The notes below the pieces were generated by a model. The model searched no databases and was not told the origin of the DNA. It worked only from the letters and a program-made list of their open reading frames with translations. The position numbers and the translations under genes were made by a program. Source: Chamaea fasciata (lineage: Eukaryota > Chordata > Aves > Passeriformes > Sylviidae). From it: a stretch of 64,000 nt of DNA. Where the stretch lies: assembly GCA_029207755.1 (NCBI GenBank), contig JARCOQ010000006.1:18264890-18328889 (forward strand). The letters are read 5' to 3'. This document shows, piece by piece, positions 1-13,290 of this stretch. Position 1 is the first letter of the stretch, and the number at the start of each line of letters is the position of its first letter.

Positions 1-3000
1 TAAAATTATGTTCCTTTCTTTACACAGGCATGAAAACAAACCTTTTGAAGGTTTTGTTGTGCAAAGATATGGAAAGGTGTGTTCCCTCCCCAAAACTAGC
101 CAATAGCTAGGTGTTTACAACGCTCATGGGGATGCAAAGGATCCAAGTTTTAGTCCCTGATAGTCTTCCATGTGCCTGTAGAGTGCACCAATGACAAGAT
201 CACCTTACTTGCCTTTTGGTAATCAATTCTCTCCTGCAAAAGCTGTTGTCACTTTTACACATTTATTGATGCACCAGTCTTGTACAGACTACATGTGTGG
301 CCATGGTTGCCAGCCACGTCTGCTCTCTGCCCACACTTCTTGCTTCCTGTTAACACTTTTTGTTATGTACTTACCTAAAGAGAGGGTGATCCTCTGAATA
401 CTGCTGTGTAAAAGGAGTAAGAGCTTTTTCTTGAACACATAGGTGCACATAGGAATAGTGAGTCCTCAGTTTCCTTTTAGCCACAATCACACTTCTGTTT
501 GTTGTTCATCATATCAGCTCCTAAAGTATGCTCTACTTTGTCCCCACTTCTTGGAGCTCAGCTTGGTAGTGTGAATCCTGGAGCAGGCTGTGTTCTTACA
601 GGCAGTGGAATGCAGGTGCAGGAACTGTTTTCTGCATTACACTGAAGCAAACAACTCCTCAGGTACAGGGTCCAGGGATGATGAGGAGCTTCTGCTTTTT
701 ACATGGACCAGATATGGTTTGCCTAGTTGAGTGTAGCTTGCCCTTGTGGAAGCAGCTCCTATTGTTCAGCCTTGAATAAAAGGTAGGGATGTTTCTGTTC
801 TGTTTTATTTTAGAGTGGGGCAAACCACCTGAGATAGTTCAGTGGGGCTATGAAGAAACCTGTATCTATACTAAACTGGCCAGGTAAAACCAGCATGTTA
901 AAATTAAAGAAAACAGTTTGGATAAAGATTTAAAAAACAAAAAAAAAAACACCCTCCTTCTCCCCAGCTCTTTCTCCTCAAATTTTCAAAAGCTGAAATG
1001 GAGGAATTGATGTGAGCCTTCCTTCTCAGATGTATAGGGAGACCTTCAGCTGCTGGGCTTTAGTTTAACACAGGGGTCTGTGAGTGCCACCATCTGTCAT
1101 TATCTGTTTGTGATATCCAAAACTTCTCTGAGTGGGACAGAGCACAGAGGAATTCCTGGCTGGATTGGCATGACTTTCTACTCTTTCTTGAAGCTGTTGC
1201 ATGGTTAAATCTAAGATGGGTAACACTGAGTGCAGAGGGGTGTACAAGGCTTAAGCTAGTGTAAATTGAGAGCAGCTCTTCTGCAGACAATGAAAGTAAC
1301 CAAACTCTACAGACATCTAAACCGGTAAGAGTCTGGTTCACCTTCTCCAAAAGTGCACTGTACTTAGAATAATATACTTAGAATCTAGGCATTACCTTAA
1401 CCTATTCCATATTTTGAAGAAGCAATGTGTGTTGTCTGTTTCAAAGTTTGCTCCAGCTTCTCTCTCTTTTGTGGCTTCAGGATGCCCTCAGACCTCATCT
1501 CTTAACACTGCCCCCTATGTGGTGAGCAGCATGATTCAGACAGGAGATCGTGCAGACAAATTTCCCACAGGCTGTGGTAGTCCTGCTTTCTTACTTTCCA
1601 TTCAGTCCTCCGACAGTCCTACAGCAAAAATTTCTTTGACTTCTGCCATATCTACCTTTGCCTTCGAATAGTTTTATTGGCTTACTGTATTTTGAATGAA
1701 ATGTGAGTTCCTCAGTGCTTTTCCAGCCAGTGTTTGCATTTTGTTCATTGTGTATGTCTTGACTGTCCGGCACCCTTTGACTTCCTTGTGGTCCTCCTCT
1801 ATTTATAATTTTCTTCGTGTCCTTCACTGTTACCAAAGAGATGTTCTCCTCATAAGCAGTGTTATGAACTCTCAAAGCCTCTGCTTCCACTTTACTTCAT
1901 GCCTTCCCTGAAGAGCTGGTCATTCCTCTCTAATTTTTTCTGGTTGGTGATATGGAAAGAACTGATTTAAAATAAACATATTGCTCCTGGGGCAGGTATA
2001 AAACATGGCTCAGACTGCACAGGCTCCTCAGGAACATGAGTTTTGACACAAATACCTCATGAGGCAGCTGGAAACACCTACAGCATGTGGTGTTTTAGAG
2101 TAAACCAACTGTTCAGTGACATGCTGGCCTCTGAGGAAAGCTATGCATGCTGTTAGCCAGAGGTATCTCACGAGGACTGAGAGTCCGTCTGCTATTTGGC
2201 TCCTTGCAGACAGCAGCTGTTCCACAAGAAGGTGAAACATGCAATAAGTGACTGCATTTACTTGAAGCAAATCAGAGCTCAAGTAAAGGCAGTGGTCCAG
2301 CCAAGTATGTTTACTGCTCTGGGAATGCTTTTGTGCTGATGCAGATCTTTCACCCAAAATCTCTGGACATTTTGAAAACATTAAGAAAGATGGGCTAATG
2401 CCTGTGTTTGCAGATGTATTTGAGCCATATAGCCTACACAGAGTTTGGTACTGCTGTGGCTGCATGGCCAACCATTTCCTTAACTGCATAGATGGTTTCT
2501 GCAGCTGGTACCAAGCTCATGCTGCTGCAGTTACATTGGTAACAGGACCTGAGCAGGCCGCTGCGTTGCTAGCTCAGGTAGGTACACGTGAGCTATGGTC
2601 TCTTGAATATAAAAATATATTTGTCCTGTTTTTAGGAGGCAAGAAGATCTATGACCTGGACTGAAGACAAAAGATCAGTCCCAAAGATGCATTTCTCTTT
2701 TCTACTGCTGCTTTTGAGGGGAGAGAAATGCGAAAAGTGAAATATTGTGTAGATTGTCACTAGTGAGAGTAGGTTCATGCTAGGTTGTGTCATGTCCACC
2801 TGCTGAGTGAATTTTCAGATAATGTCTAATGCAGGAAAATGTCCTGTGACCCAGAAGGGAGAGAAGGGACTCCCAGAAGGGAGTCTCTTTCATGTGTGTG
2901 CATATTTTCCTCATGGACCAGCGGATACATCTTTGGATGCTTCTTCTGAGATGCAGAGGTCACTTGTTAATCTGCAATGGCATACAGAAATCAAGGCTGT

Positions 3001-4850
3001 GTCTTTAGCCAGCAGGAGGGTGTTAATGGAAGGATTTCATGTTGTTTTTCTAGAAAAGAATATGCTCCCAAATAAATATCACCTGCTTCTGAGTATGGTC
3101 CAGGGGTTTGGCGATGAGTTAAGAGCCAGAAGAACTGCACTGCCCTGAACAATTTCCAGCAGAGCCCTGGAGGCTGATGGCTCCAGAATGATTGGAGGAT
3201 GGCTCTTCCTTGCCAAACTATCCCCGGACAACTGGAGTGAGTGGCTCCTCCCTGATGGTCTAGTGGTCCTCTTCTCATGTTTCCTCAACATACAAAGGGG
3301 GCAATCTCTGAAAATTCTTGGAATAGACAACCAGTTCCTTCCAACTTCCTCACATTTTACTGAGAAACTTGCTTGTTCCCTTCTTGTTTGCTTAGCTCAC
3401 TCCTGGTGGTTTTCTGCAGACATTTCTCCCAGGTGACCTTGCTAGAATCACAGTGAAACAGAAGGCACTGCCCATGTTCTACTCTGAGTCCCTTAACTAC
3501 AAAATGTTTTCAGTTTGTGGAGAGGGTTTTTTCCTCTCTCTTTCATTCTCTCTGCTCCTTGGCTTCCCACAGTGACAGCCATATCTGTTTGATTTGAGAG
3601 AAGCTTTGCATGTGCTATGAGTGGCTCCTTCTGCTAACAATTTGTCCTCTGGAGCCTGTTGCTGCACAGTATAAATAAATTTCACCGTTTAGTACTTTCC
3701 CATTTTGTTCCCCTGCTGCTGGCAGTGAGTTGACCTACCCTGTTTTGTTTTTCAAATTTATCTTTCTTTGTCCTTCTTATATGAGACAAAGTCACAAGAT
3801 TAAATTAACAAAGATGCATTATTGATGCATACTTTTTTGTTGTTGTTGTTTTGTCCTGCACTGAAAGTTCTGCTTAAAATGGGAATTAAAATGCAGATTA
3901 CATTCTGGAATAGTATTCAATTGGGTCTTAGGATGAGGAATAAGACTTCATCCCACTTTAAAAAGTCTAATGGTGTGTGCTGAATAGATACAGGCTCCAT
4001 ATAAAAAGCATTTTTCCGTCATTCTGCCACATAAACTCAGTGTTTTTATAAGCAGTGTTCATTTGGCCCATTCCATGCATGTATGCTGCTAGAATGACCA
4101 GGATGTTTAGCACATCAGACCTTGCCTTGCAGTGGTGAATGTAGGTACTGGAAGTTCTCCAGTTGTAGTACTATGCATGCCCCTGCAACATCCAGCTCAG
4201 AATATGGTAAATATTTAGAGTGGCTGAGCCCAGTGTGGGCTCTGTGCTGTTTTAACTAGATTGTTCCTCCTGCTTTAAAGCTGGCTTAGGCATTTATCCA
4301 CCACACCAGAATCACTGTGGAGTACATGTGCCCCTAATTGGGTATGATGAAGGCCACAGTCATGTTTTCCATGGTTCCAAGCCTAAAGCTTAGAGCACTT
4401 GAGGTTGTTTTTACTGCATGAATGTGACTACATGTGGATTTTAATATAGAGAAAAACATACTGTGACCAGTTAATGAAGTCAGTAAAGTGGTTACATTTG
4501 CTTACTTTCTCGGAAATTATCATAATTCCTGTCTTTCTTGGGGTGAATAAAAGAAATCTATCAATCTAGACAATATTATTTTTGTCTATTTTTGTATCTT
4601 ATTATAGCATAAGCAGGTTTTGAATAATATAAATCAAGAGATTTTTGTTTTCTCTTCCACTGGTGACTTCTAAGCAAAGAAGGGCATCACCATGCACAGG
4701 GTAAAAAAAGCAAAGAGAAACTAACCCATCACCATTTGCATTTTACAAACCAGTTCTTTTAAAAATACTTGAAGGAGGGGAAATTTGTCACCTTAACATT
4801 GCAAATTATGTGAAACCAGTATGTCCTCCCACCACAGCATATGTTTGTGG
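1..4850. other. Gene-free unique sequence
   Basis: No gene is supported here. The longest open frame is 153 codons on the minus strand at 2028-2489; its product has no recognisable domain, low-complexity run or known family motif, and it is probably a chance frame. Small items seen are an A-run near 941-950, a TTG-type microsatellite near 3836-3852 and a short hairpin at 2863-2890. No interspersed repeat was recognised. This could be intergenic or intronic; the sequence does not distinguish the two. Confidence 0.6.
2863..2890. other. Short inverted repeat (hairpin)
   Basis: A 12-bp arm at 2863-2874 (ending GGGACTCCC) faces a 12-nt arm at 2879-2890 (starting GGGAGTCTC) across a 4-nt AGAA loop. 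Ten pairs are Watson-Crick and two are G:U. The stem is too short for a canonical microRNA precursor, and no terminator-like role applies in a vertebrate genome. It is probably a chance palindrome. Confidence 0.5.
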
Positions 4851-4954
4851 TGGGTAGGCGGGGGAGATGCAGGGAAGAGGTGATGGTATAAAAATACCTT
4901 GTAAAAACAAATGTTTGGCTAGGGGAGAGAGTTTGTCACTTCAGCTAGACTAGA

Positions 4955-4997
4955 GGGGGAAACCAGACAGACAGGGGGCGGATGGGGGCGTGGGGGG
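4955..4997 (+). other. G-run cluster, possible G-quadruplex
   Basis: Four runs of five or more G lie on the plus strand at 4955-4959, 4974-4978, 4984-4988 and 4992-4997. The loops are 14, 5 and 3 nt. The first loop is long for a classical G-quadruplex, so folding with the first run is uncertain. The local sequence is a small G-rich island (4845-5000) inside otherwise AT-rich DNA. No promoter or gene is visible beside it. Confidence 0.5.
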
Positions 4998-5000
4998 AGG

Positions 5001-8000
5001 AACTTAAGTTCAGTGAGGTAAATGACAGTGTCTCAGAAATAGCAGTCAACTAATTAGCTGGAAAAGATCAGATATTATACAAGAAGGTAACCCACAAAGT
5101 TAAGGATTAAAAACCTATTTAAACGAACAATTAAGACCTTAGGGGCGTTAAGCATGTGACAAATACCAAGCAGAAGGGTGACAGCTAGAAACCCCAAGAT
5201 AAAGCACACAGTCTTGCTAGCAGCCACTCTTCCTGCGCTTTCATGAAGTGAGAATTAGGATTTTTCTCAATTATCCTTCTAATAAGCATGCTAAGACAAA
5301 TACAGACCAGGGGCTTTATACAGAAACATAACTGCAGCTTTGTAATGCACTGCTAGCAGGCTCTCTCCCTCCACATGCCATATGGAACAGTTTGTACACT
5401 CCACAGCATGTACCGTGCAAATGTGAGCAGACACCAACATGACCACCCATAGCGGCAGCCACAGTGGAAAATGACAGTTGCCTTGTCATGCTCCTGAGCA
5501 GTTTGTGTGCTGTGGTGGGAGACTGACATCCCCACATCATGGGACCTGGAGGATGCAGGAGCCGGTGGGAGGGAGGGCCAGGAGGAACAACACTCAATGC
5601 CCTACAGTTCCAGCTGGAAGTAGTAGCTGTCTGAGTCTGGTTCCTATCTATGATAATTATACTTTTAATTTGGTTTTAATTGGCTTGCTTCAGTGGACAA
5701 GCAGGTGTCCAGCTCAAGGAAGAGTGGGTGAGTGTGTGAGAAAGAGATCTGAGGAGAGAGCAGGCTGGTGAGGTGCTCTTTATATCTGCCGATCTGTTAC
5801 CCACGTGTATCCTGTTTTATGGACTGCTTCAGATGATGATTTCCTTTCTACTTATTCCCTGTTGCTTTAATCTAGGGAAATTTGAAAGCGATTTGAATGG
5901 TCATCTCTGAATGGTCATCTCTATGAAGAGAAGGTATTTTGCTAAATCAGACAAAACCTGCCCACCTGCTTCCTCTCTTCTTTCACTTGGAAGTATGTCT
6001 TTCTCCTGCCTCAGTGGGTGACTTTTGGGGGTAGGTCAACCTCCTCCCCCATGGTGTGGGACCTGCAGGGTATTATAGCTGAGTGAGCAAGGCTCTGTTG
6101 CTGAGAGGGCTTATGCCAACTAACTCTGTGCTGACAGAGTGGCCGATGGGGCTTCCAAGTGACAGGCATGGGGCTGTTGTAAGTGCAGGCCAGGTTTCAA
6201 GGGTGGCATAAGCTGTGGAAGCTCCTTGGTTCTCAGTTTGCAGTCAAGAACAGAAGAAGATTCAGCTCTCTTCTTCTCCTCCTCTGACCTAAAACATATT
6301 GCTGAGGTCTGTTCTTCAGGGTGAAACTTTCCACTAGTAGGTGTTCACACAAATTTGGCTATATCTGGCTACCTTCATATGTTGGTGTACAGTCATTTCA
6401 TACTTATATTCCTCTGAAAAAGTGTGTATTTTCCCTCTTCAACAAATTTCAAAGAAAATACGCCAACAAAACATTGATAGAGAAATTTTGCATGCTTCAG
6501 TCAGGAAACCGAAACCTAGAATACCTTCTGAGCCCCTGTCTGTGCAGCTGTGTGTTGCTTTGTCCTTCAGGGCTGACTTAGGGTAGCTGTGAGGATTAGT
6601 AGTCTGAGTTCCCTGACTTACATGCATGTAATATTAATGAAATATTTTGGTGGAAATCTAGCTTTTACATTTCAGATTTGTTTCATTGCTCCAGTTGGTG
6701 GATTGAAACTGCCATCACAGCAGCTGCCTGAATATCATGTAACACAACATGCCTTGATGCCTTGTCAGATTTCAGTGTTTGCTCGCACGGAACAGTCCCA
6801 AGCATTGTGTTGGTTTTTCGACAAAGGTCTAGAGTTAGTGAAATAGAGAGGATCTTTTTTCCTTCCCTTTCTCACAACCCCCCAAGTTCTCATGCCTTTC
6901 CACAATCCCTTTCACTGATTTAGTGATCCACCCTTTACTGTGCCAGTGCTTGCACTGTGATAAGCAATGGAGTACAGAAAGCCTTTGCAGATGCTTCTGC
7001 ATGTGGCTTCCTGAATATACTGAGGTCTTCCTGCATATAGTGAGCAGGTAACCCTGTAATAACTGAAGAGTACAACAGTCAAAGCTATGAGGTTTACAAT
7101 TAGTCAAGAACTTTTTTTGCTGGGGATCTTAACACTAAATCCTAAAGCATTTCATGGAAATTCAGTACTTGTGATGCAACTCCTTGGGGAGTTTCTTATG
7201 TGTAGAATGCAATTTCTGATAAAAAGGAAAGACAAGTATATTGTAGGGTGTTCAATAACCTGTTCATTAGGTGATCACTGAGATGTACAAGACCAAGTTG
7301 TAAGTTCTCTGGATGAATAAGAAGAAACAGAAATATCAATTAATCTTTCCAGTACTGTAGATAAGTGTCTTAACTGTCAGGCTTTTGAGGAGGATGCATG
7401 AGTCTGATTTTTGTGGCTTCTTTGTGTGAAAACTCTCAGTCTTTTTCCAGTTCTAAAATTCCTCTTTTTCTTTTTTGCTGGTACTAAAAATTCATGGTTT
7501 TGCAAAATTAAAACCTTGTTATCCAGCCAGATAGAATAATAAAAGTTGTAGGTGTCTTGTGAACGTGAAGCAAAGAGGAAGAAAATGTGTTAATTTATTG
7601 GCTTTCTGTGAGAGGAAAGTCTGGGCTTCATTTAAAAGTCAAATGTAAATATCTTTTTTCTAACTTTGGCTTGTGACAGTTCAAGATTTGACATATTCTC
7701 ATTTTTCCTAGCAAGCTGCTAAGGCTTCAGACCAACTTGATGGAAACATACCTTTGACAGATGACAGCAGGATTTCATGAGTGATTTCTATCTCAAGGCG
7801 ACTGCCCCTTCTCCACAGCCAGCAAGTAGCAATAGCGTTTTAAAAGAAGGATGTCAGAGAGCAGCTTGGTTTTCTCAGTTGTCATCATTATTTGTTTCTC
7901 TCCTGGCCAAACCACCAGAAGCAGGTTAAGGATGACACAAACTAGCAACAAATCATGGGGTGGAGGACAGAGCATGTGACAATGACCTGGCTATGGTGCA

Positions 8001-9030
8001 AACATTTGAGCTACGTTTCGAAAGCCTGGATTTGTGTTCAGCAGAGTTCATGAGTGAAAAATAAAAGTCTCTGACGATAACAATCAACAACCTCAATCTC
8101 ATTAGTGTCTACTCTTCAGAGAAGAGGCTGGAGTGGATCCCATCAAGCTGTGATTTGGTTCAGTGCACTGGGGAAGGTTCCTAGAAGCATTACCCCAGCT
8201 TCTTTACACTGTGCACTGAAGGGAAAAAAACAACATTTGGCAATTTGTTGTCAATATTTGTATAACTCCTGATGCCACTAAAACTGCATATGTAGGCTTT
8301 AAACTAACAAAAACAAAGCCATGGCCAAGCTGGAGAGCTGGATTTGTTTCCATGCACAATTAGGTTTATTTGTTTAGGTCTCATTTTATTTGCTTTCAGA
8401 TGACTCAGATAGGAGTATTGCAATCCTTTCAAAGTGAAGTAGTGTTCTGTGTATTTTGGGCACTGGGCTTAGCCAAATGTGGAAAGAATTGGCTGCTCAA
8501 TAGTATTTTCCTATCCAGAGGTTTTTTCAAACTTTTGAGAGGAACTGAAGGAATGTCCCTTCCATGCCAGGCTTTCCCCCCCTCTTCCCCTTCACAGCGT
8601 CTCTCTGCATTATTGTTAAAGAGCACAGGAATTTTAAAACACTCTTCTGTTGTGCAACTGTTAGCAACTGCTCTTATTAATTGCTTTACCATTATGCTGC
8701 ATATTTAAATTCTCGCTGGTGTCATCCATAACATGCTGCTGTGAGTGCCTTTTAGCCCATTCCAATAGAATATATCAATGGGGCCTTGCTCAGAATCTCC
8801 CATCCTGCTAGGCCAGCTCTGGGTTTGCTGGAAATGATTTCCTGCATACATGAAGGGATATGTACATTTTGGCAAGCAGCCAAGTTTTCTGTAGGGAATT
8901 AGTCACTAAGGGCAGATTATTTTCCAGTGGACATGCTGGTATGCTGTCAGTTAAGAGAATTGTCTGAAATCTCAGCACCATGGTGTTTCTTTTATTTCCC
9001 CAGCCCTCCAAAAATAAAAGAAAACTAAAA
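5001..9030. other. Gene-free unique sequence
   Basis: No gene, RNA gene or interspersed repeat was recognised. Open frames do not exceed about 112 codons (8370-8708, plus) and none shows a family motif. A perfect two-copy tandem duplication of 14 bp lies at 5894-5921. The rest is ordinary unique vertebrate-like DNA. Confidence 0.55.
5894..5921. repeat. Two-copy 14-bp tandem duplication
   Basis: The unit TGAATGGTCATCTC occurs twice head to tail with no mismatch. The absence of divergence suggests a recent slippage or duplication event. No functional role can be read from it. Confidence 0.85.
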
Positions 9031-9033
9031 TGC

Positions 9034-9090
9034 TGGGTTTTTTGGTTTTTTGGGGGGTTTGGGGTTTTTTTGGATTTTTTTTGTCTTTTC
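9034..9090. repeat. G/T-rich low-complexity tract
   Basis: The plus strand here is almost entirely T and G, with alternating T runs and G runs of three to six bases (for example TGGGGGGTTTGGGG). It is not a regular short-period microsatellite and not a TTAGGG telomeric array. Any translation of it gives only low-complexity shadows. Confidence 0.8.
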
Positions 9091-9486
9091 TGTCTTATAT
9101 GTGTAGGAGGCAATGGCTTTTAATTAGTGCTTTAGGCACCACTGTATTTTTGGGGGATTTTTTTTCCTTTGTTTTCTTCTGATAATTTTGCTTCTAGAGA
9201 TACTACCTCAGATGATGTTTAAAATGGAGACAATATGAATAGATCCACATTTATTTCTATTTCTATGAAACATAAAGGATTTCCTGCACTCACCAGAAGT
9301 ATGCATTGGATTTATAGCCTTCCTTAATGCTCTTCCCACTCACAGTCATAAAAGAAATATAGTAACAAAGGCTAATAGACAATCTATTTTAAAGTTTGCC
9401 CTGATAAAGCCAAACTGGAACTTTAGTCTGTCTTAAATGTCAGTGCTAAAATTTGGGATGTTTTTCTAATCAAGAACAATAAACGT
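9091..9486. other. Gene-free AT-rich sequence
   Basis: Nothing recognisable lies between the G/T-rich tract and the CpG-dense patch. It contains short T runs (for example near 9158-9168) and no open frame worth noting. Confidence 0.5.
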
Positions 9487-9655
9487 GGCAAGTGTCTCTG
9501 GAAGGGAGCGGCGGCTCAGCGCGCTGCTGGCCCGGGGCTGCGCACACACCTCGGGGGCAGACGGCGGCTGCTCACCACCGAGTCCTCCCCGTGCAGGAGC
9601 CTGCTCCGAGAGTCTGCTCCACCCTGGGAGGGACTGAACAGTGCTTAAGATACGG
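9487..9655. promoter_or_regulatory. Short CpG-dense patch, unassigned
   Basis: The 100 bp from 9509 to 9608 contain 12 CpG dinucleotides by direct count, together with high GC content, inside AT-rich, CpG-poor flanks. It is shorter than a conventional CpG island. No TATA box, recognised exon or repeat family was identified, so the promoter class is only a placeholder. It could be a small unmethylated regulatory element, the first exon or promoter of a noncoding RNA, or a GC-rich fragment of an unrecognised mobile element. Overlapping open frames on both strands (79 and 89 codons) are best explained by the lack of stop codons in GC-rich DNA. Confidence 0.35.
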
Positions 9656-9806
9656 GATTTGTTGGGTTTTGGGTTTTTTTTTTTCTTGTTTTTTAGAGGA
9701 TAGGAACCCAGAATATATCTATGACAAATGACCACATTGAGGAGGAATGTAAATCTTCAACTACGATAATGAAGAGAGAAAGAATATAAATTTCCAAGCA
9801 TGTGTT

Positions 9807-9826
9807 AAAACAAAACAAAACAAAAC
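9807..9826 (+). repeat. (AAAAC)4 microsatellite
   Basis: Four perfect copies of the pentamer AAAAC occur in a row. This is a common simple repeat in vertebrate DNA. It is not attached to any recognised SINE or LINE tail. Confidence 0.85.
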
Positions 9827-9829
9827 CTA

Positions 9830-12800
9830 GAAGAAATAATAAGGTGGGCAAACTGGGTGATGCCTAGAGATCTGTTCCATATGACACTTTGTCTCCCTCC
9901 CTCTAGCTGTGGAGAACTGTCAGAATAGATCAAACCTGTTTAGTGGCCCTACTTAACATGGTATCACTTTAAAACCTCTTCAGGGCATTTCAGCATTGGG
10001 CCTGGAAAGCTGTCCAGCACCACAGTCCGGTGTGCTGGCTGCAGTTCTCCTGCCCTTTCCCCACACACACCGTTTTGCTGTGTGCTGTTCTTCAAGTCTA
10101 ATCCAAGGCTGAATGAGACTGTGGATTTCACTGAAAGCTGAGAGAGGAGGCTGGATCAGGACCTAACAGAGCTTATATTCTCTGGGCTAGTGTTAAACAC
10201 GTTATTTGATTATCAAAGTATTGTTTTGATGCAGAACACTGAATTAATTTGCCTTCTATTGACTAGTAAATGTACAGTTAGTTTTTATACACTGAAAATG
10301 TGTAACCATTCCAGATGCATATCCTTCGAGTGCATAGGAAAATATAAAGACACTACATTGTATTATAGGTCCCTCATCACTTAAGAGACTTCCTATATTA
10401 AACTGATTTTTGCAGTGTTTGGGCTGCCTTAGTTGCCATGTACAATTAAGTGGTAAGACACAGAATTTTTTGGCAAGGTATATCTACCTTTTGCATTTTT
10501 ACTTACAACACACTGTGGGCTACAGCCGGGCAGGTTGTGATTTCAATCTAAGGTGGTTTCACCCCTTCCTTCCTGCAGATGTGTAGTTGTGTGTAGGCAG
10601 ATACTTGCTGATGCCTGGCTAGTAATTCAAATATTGAGACTTGTGGTCTTACCACCACTTCCTGATGTGCTTTACAGGTAGGCCTGAAAGAGGAAAGAGA
10701 CTCTGGGGAGGAAAATTAGAAGAAAAGAAGTTAAAGATTTAGAGCATCAGCCTTAAAGCTATAAGGCAGTCAGGACATGGAAGGAATCACAGAAAGCAGA
10801 CTGTACTTCCTCTTCCATGTGATGAGGGGTCTGAACAGTTTAAGAATAGTAAAAACTTATAACTGTGCCAGGCATAAGTAAGATAATGCACATGTTAATC
10901 CCATGTTATCCTATCCCTCTCTTCCCTAAGACAGAGTGAAATCTGTATCTAAATGCCTGCTCCTGTTTAACTTCAGGGTAAAGTAAAATACCTCACCCTG
11001 AAACATCTCTGGGGGGGTGTGAGTAAATCATTGTACAGACAAGACATACATGCTTTTCATCTGTTGAGAAGTATTACATCTTAGCTGAGGGTAGGAAGGA
11101 GGTGGCTATCAGCCATGAAGGAGTAATTGAAGTCACCTGAACATTAAACATATCTTAATCACTAAGGACAGCACCAAATGCTGGGAAGCATGAGGAGAAA
11201 GAAGGATGGAGTAAGATGAACCACCAATGAAGCTTTGAGATCTGAGCATGGCAGAATCCAGGAAGTCTCCAAAGGCTCAGAGAATACTTTGCCTGATATC
11301 CTCTGAAACTGGATTTTTTTTCTCCATATCTGAGGCTCATAGTCTGATTTAGTCTAATAAAAGAGAGGATAAACTGCAATCTGCTTTGATCCACAGGTGT
11401 TACTTGTCAAAAACCACTTTTCTCCCCCACTGATGCAGATCAAACTGTCATTGAAAAATCAGTTATTTTGATAACCCAGCTTTTTTAGTGGTGTTTCACT
11501 TTTCACTGATAGTCTTAATTGTCCTGTTCATTTTAAACAGGACCTTCAGTCTTCCATGATTAATAATGTAATTACAGTGATACATCTTTATTTCCTCATT
11601 GCTTGGATTTTGTAAAGTTGAATTTCCCACCTTTGAACTTCATCCAAGTAAAACATACCAGGTATCTTCATTCCAGCAAATTTTTCTATGTTGCATTTCT
11701 TATTGTTACTCACTTCCTTATACTGTATCTATAGCTGTGTGGTCACTCACCAGCAGATAGGGGCTTCCTCTGTATGTGCTCTCAGCTGTGCCTGTAATTA
11801 GCAGGTTGCAAAGCTCAACTCATAAACTTGCAGCTGTGGCTTAACACTTCTCTAAAATGGCCACGTGGCTTCCTGTTGGCCCTGAGTGCCAAAACATCTG
11901 TCTGCAATGGACCTTATAATAAACCCTGTGAGTCAGTGTGGTGGCTTCCTAGACAGAGGAGTGCTGGTGTGCAGTTAAGTGTCCTATTTATGCCAAGATG
12001 GCACAGGCTTGAGGTAGAAGACCAGTGGAGCTAAATGTCATGGAGGCAGGTCACATGAACAAGGTAATATTTGCAGGGCTGAACAATTAGGCACAAGTGA
12101 AGGTAAAATTGCAGGTTGTGAGATCGTAGGATTGCAACTTACAACAAACCTGCAGATATGAATGAGGAGAAAATGGCACTGTGTAGGAGAGGAAATCCTT
12201 TTCTAACTTCTCTGAACTTGCATGCAAAGCAGAATTGCTGGAGAAGACTCTGATTCATGGTATCTCCCCTTTCTTCTCTCCTTTCTTCTCTCTACTATCA
12301 CACAGAAAAGTGTGGGTAGGGGACTAAACCACTGTGAAAATACCCATGCCATTACGATATCTGCCTGCCATATGGAGAAAAGCCGGTGTGCCAGAGAGCA
12401 ACACAGGTCTGTGGTACAAAACGTGCTTGTATGAGTGGGTGAATCTGGGGGATATGAAACTCCGTGATAATATTTGACCATGCATGGCCAAGCTCTCACT
12501 TCCACATGAAAGGAGGAAACCTCCGTGTTTGTACGTCAAGACAAAAATCCATCTTTTCACCCTGCTTTCATTCACCCCTTGTTAAGCTTTATGACTAAGT
12601 CTGTTGTGCCTCCTCTTTGTCTTGTGCTTTTTTTTTCTGCTTCCCAAGCACCCCACTGAGGAACCATGCAGGGTCTGCACAGTGCTGCCAGAAGCCGTAG
12701 TGCTCCTTGGGAGTGGGTGCTGTGTGTCTTGCTGTGTGCAAATACTGTCTAAGCCCAATCTTGCACCTTGTTTAAATGCCTGAGTGCTTGTTCAGGGTCC

Positions 12801-13290
12801 AGCTTTCCAGAGGACCATGTGTGACAGCTTTGAGTTGCTCTTGGCAGTCAGACATTCTCTCACTAGGTTTCAAGGGGACAGTCATCCCGAGAAGGGTTAT
12901 TCCCAAACTGACACTTTACTGCAGGGTTTCCACTGGGATGACATCTGCTGATTTCATGCAGGGGTGCTGGCCCAGGCACCATGGACCATGACCACTGGAA
13001 TGGCCATTTTCAGCAAACCCTAGTTAACCAGACGCTCTGAAATATCCAAGACGTTTCCAGCTAAAAGCAAAACCTGAGCTGTTTGCAATGAAATGTACCC
13101 CTTGCATAGTAATGTGTGCGTGTAAGGACATTCTCAGAAATAAATGAAAGCCATGCTGGTAGCTGTCGGTGCTTTACAGCAGCTCCAAGAGTCCTTTCTG
13201 TTTTCCTCAGCTAAAATGGTGCCAGGATGCTTTTGTTTCCTGATGGGCTGCTGGCAAGAGCCTCCCTTTTGGATGGTGCTGATTGTAGTG
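9830..13290. other. Gene-free unique sequence
   Basis: No gene was recognised. The longest open frame is about 100 codons (12203-12505, minus), with no recognisable motif. An 8-bp inverted repeat with a 7-nt loop lies at 11521-11543 (arms GTCCTGTT and AACAGGAC). A two-copy pyrimidine repeat lies at 12268-12291. Otherwise nothing stands out. Confidence 0.55.
12268..12291 (+). repeat. Two-copy 12-bp pyrimidine repeat
   Basis: The unit CCTTTCTTCTCT occurs twice without mismatch, making a short pure C/T tract on the plus strand. It is a simple-sequence feature with no visible role. Confidence 0.8.

Noticed and set aside
2028..2489. 153-codon open frame on the minus strand
   Set aside because: No motif or domain, and a different open frame overlaps part of it on the other strand.
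9034..9090. Interstitial telomeric repeat
   Set aside because: The G/T texture is irregular and contains no TTAGGG array.
11521..11543. 8-bp inverted repeat with 7-nt loop as an RNA hairpin gene
   Set aside because: Too short for a microRNA or other structured RNA; palindromes of this size are expected by chance in 64 kb.
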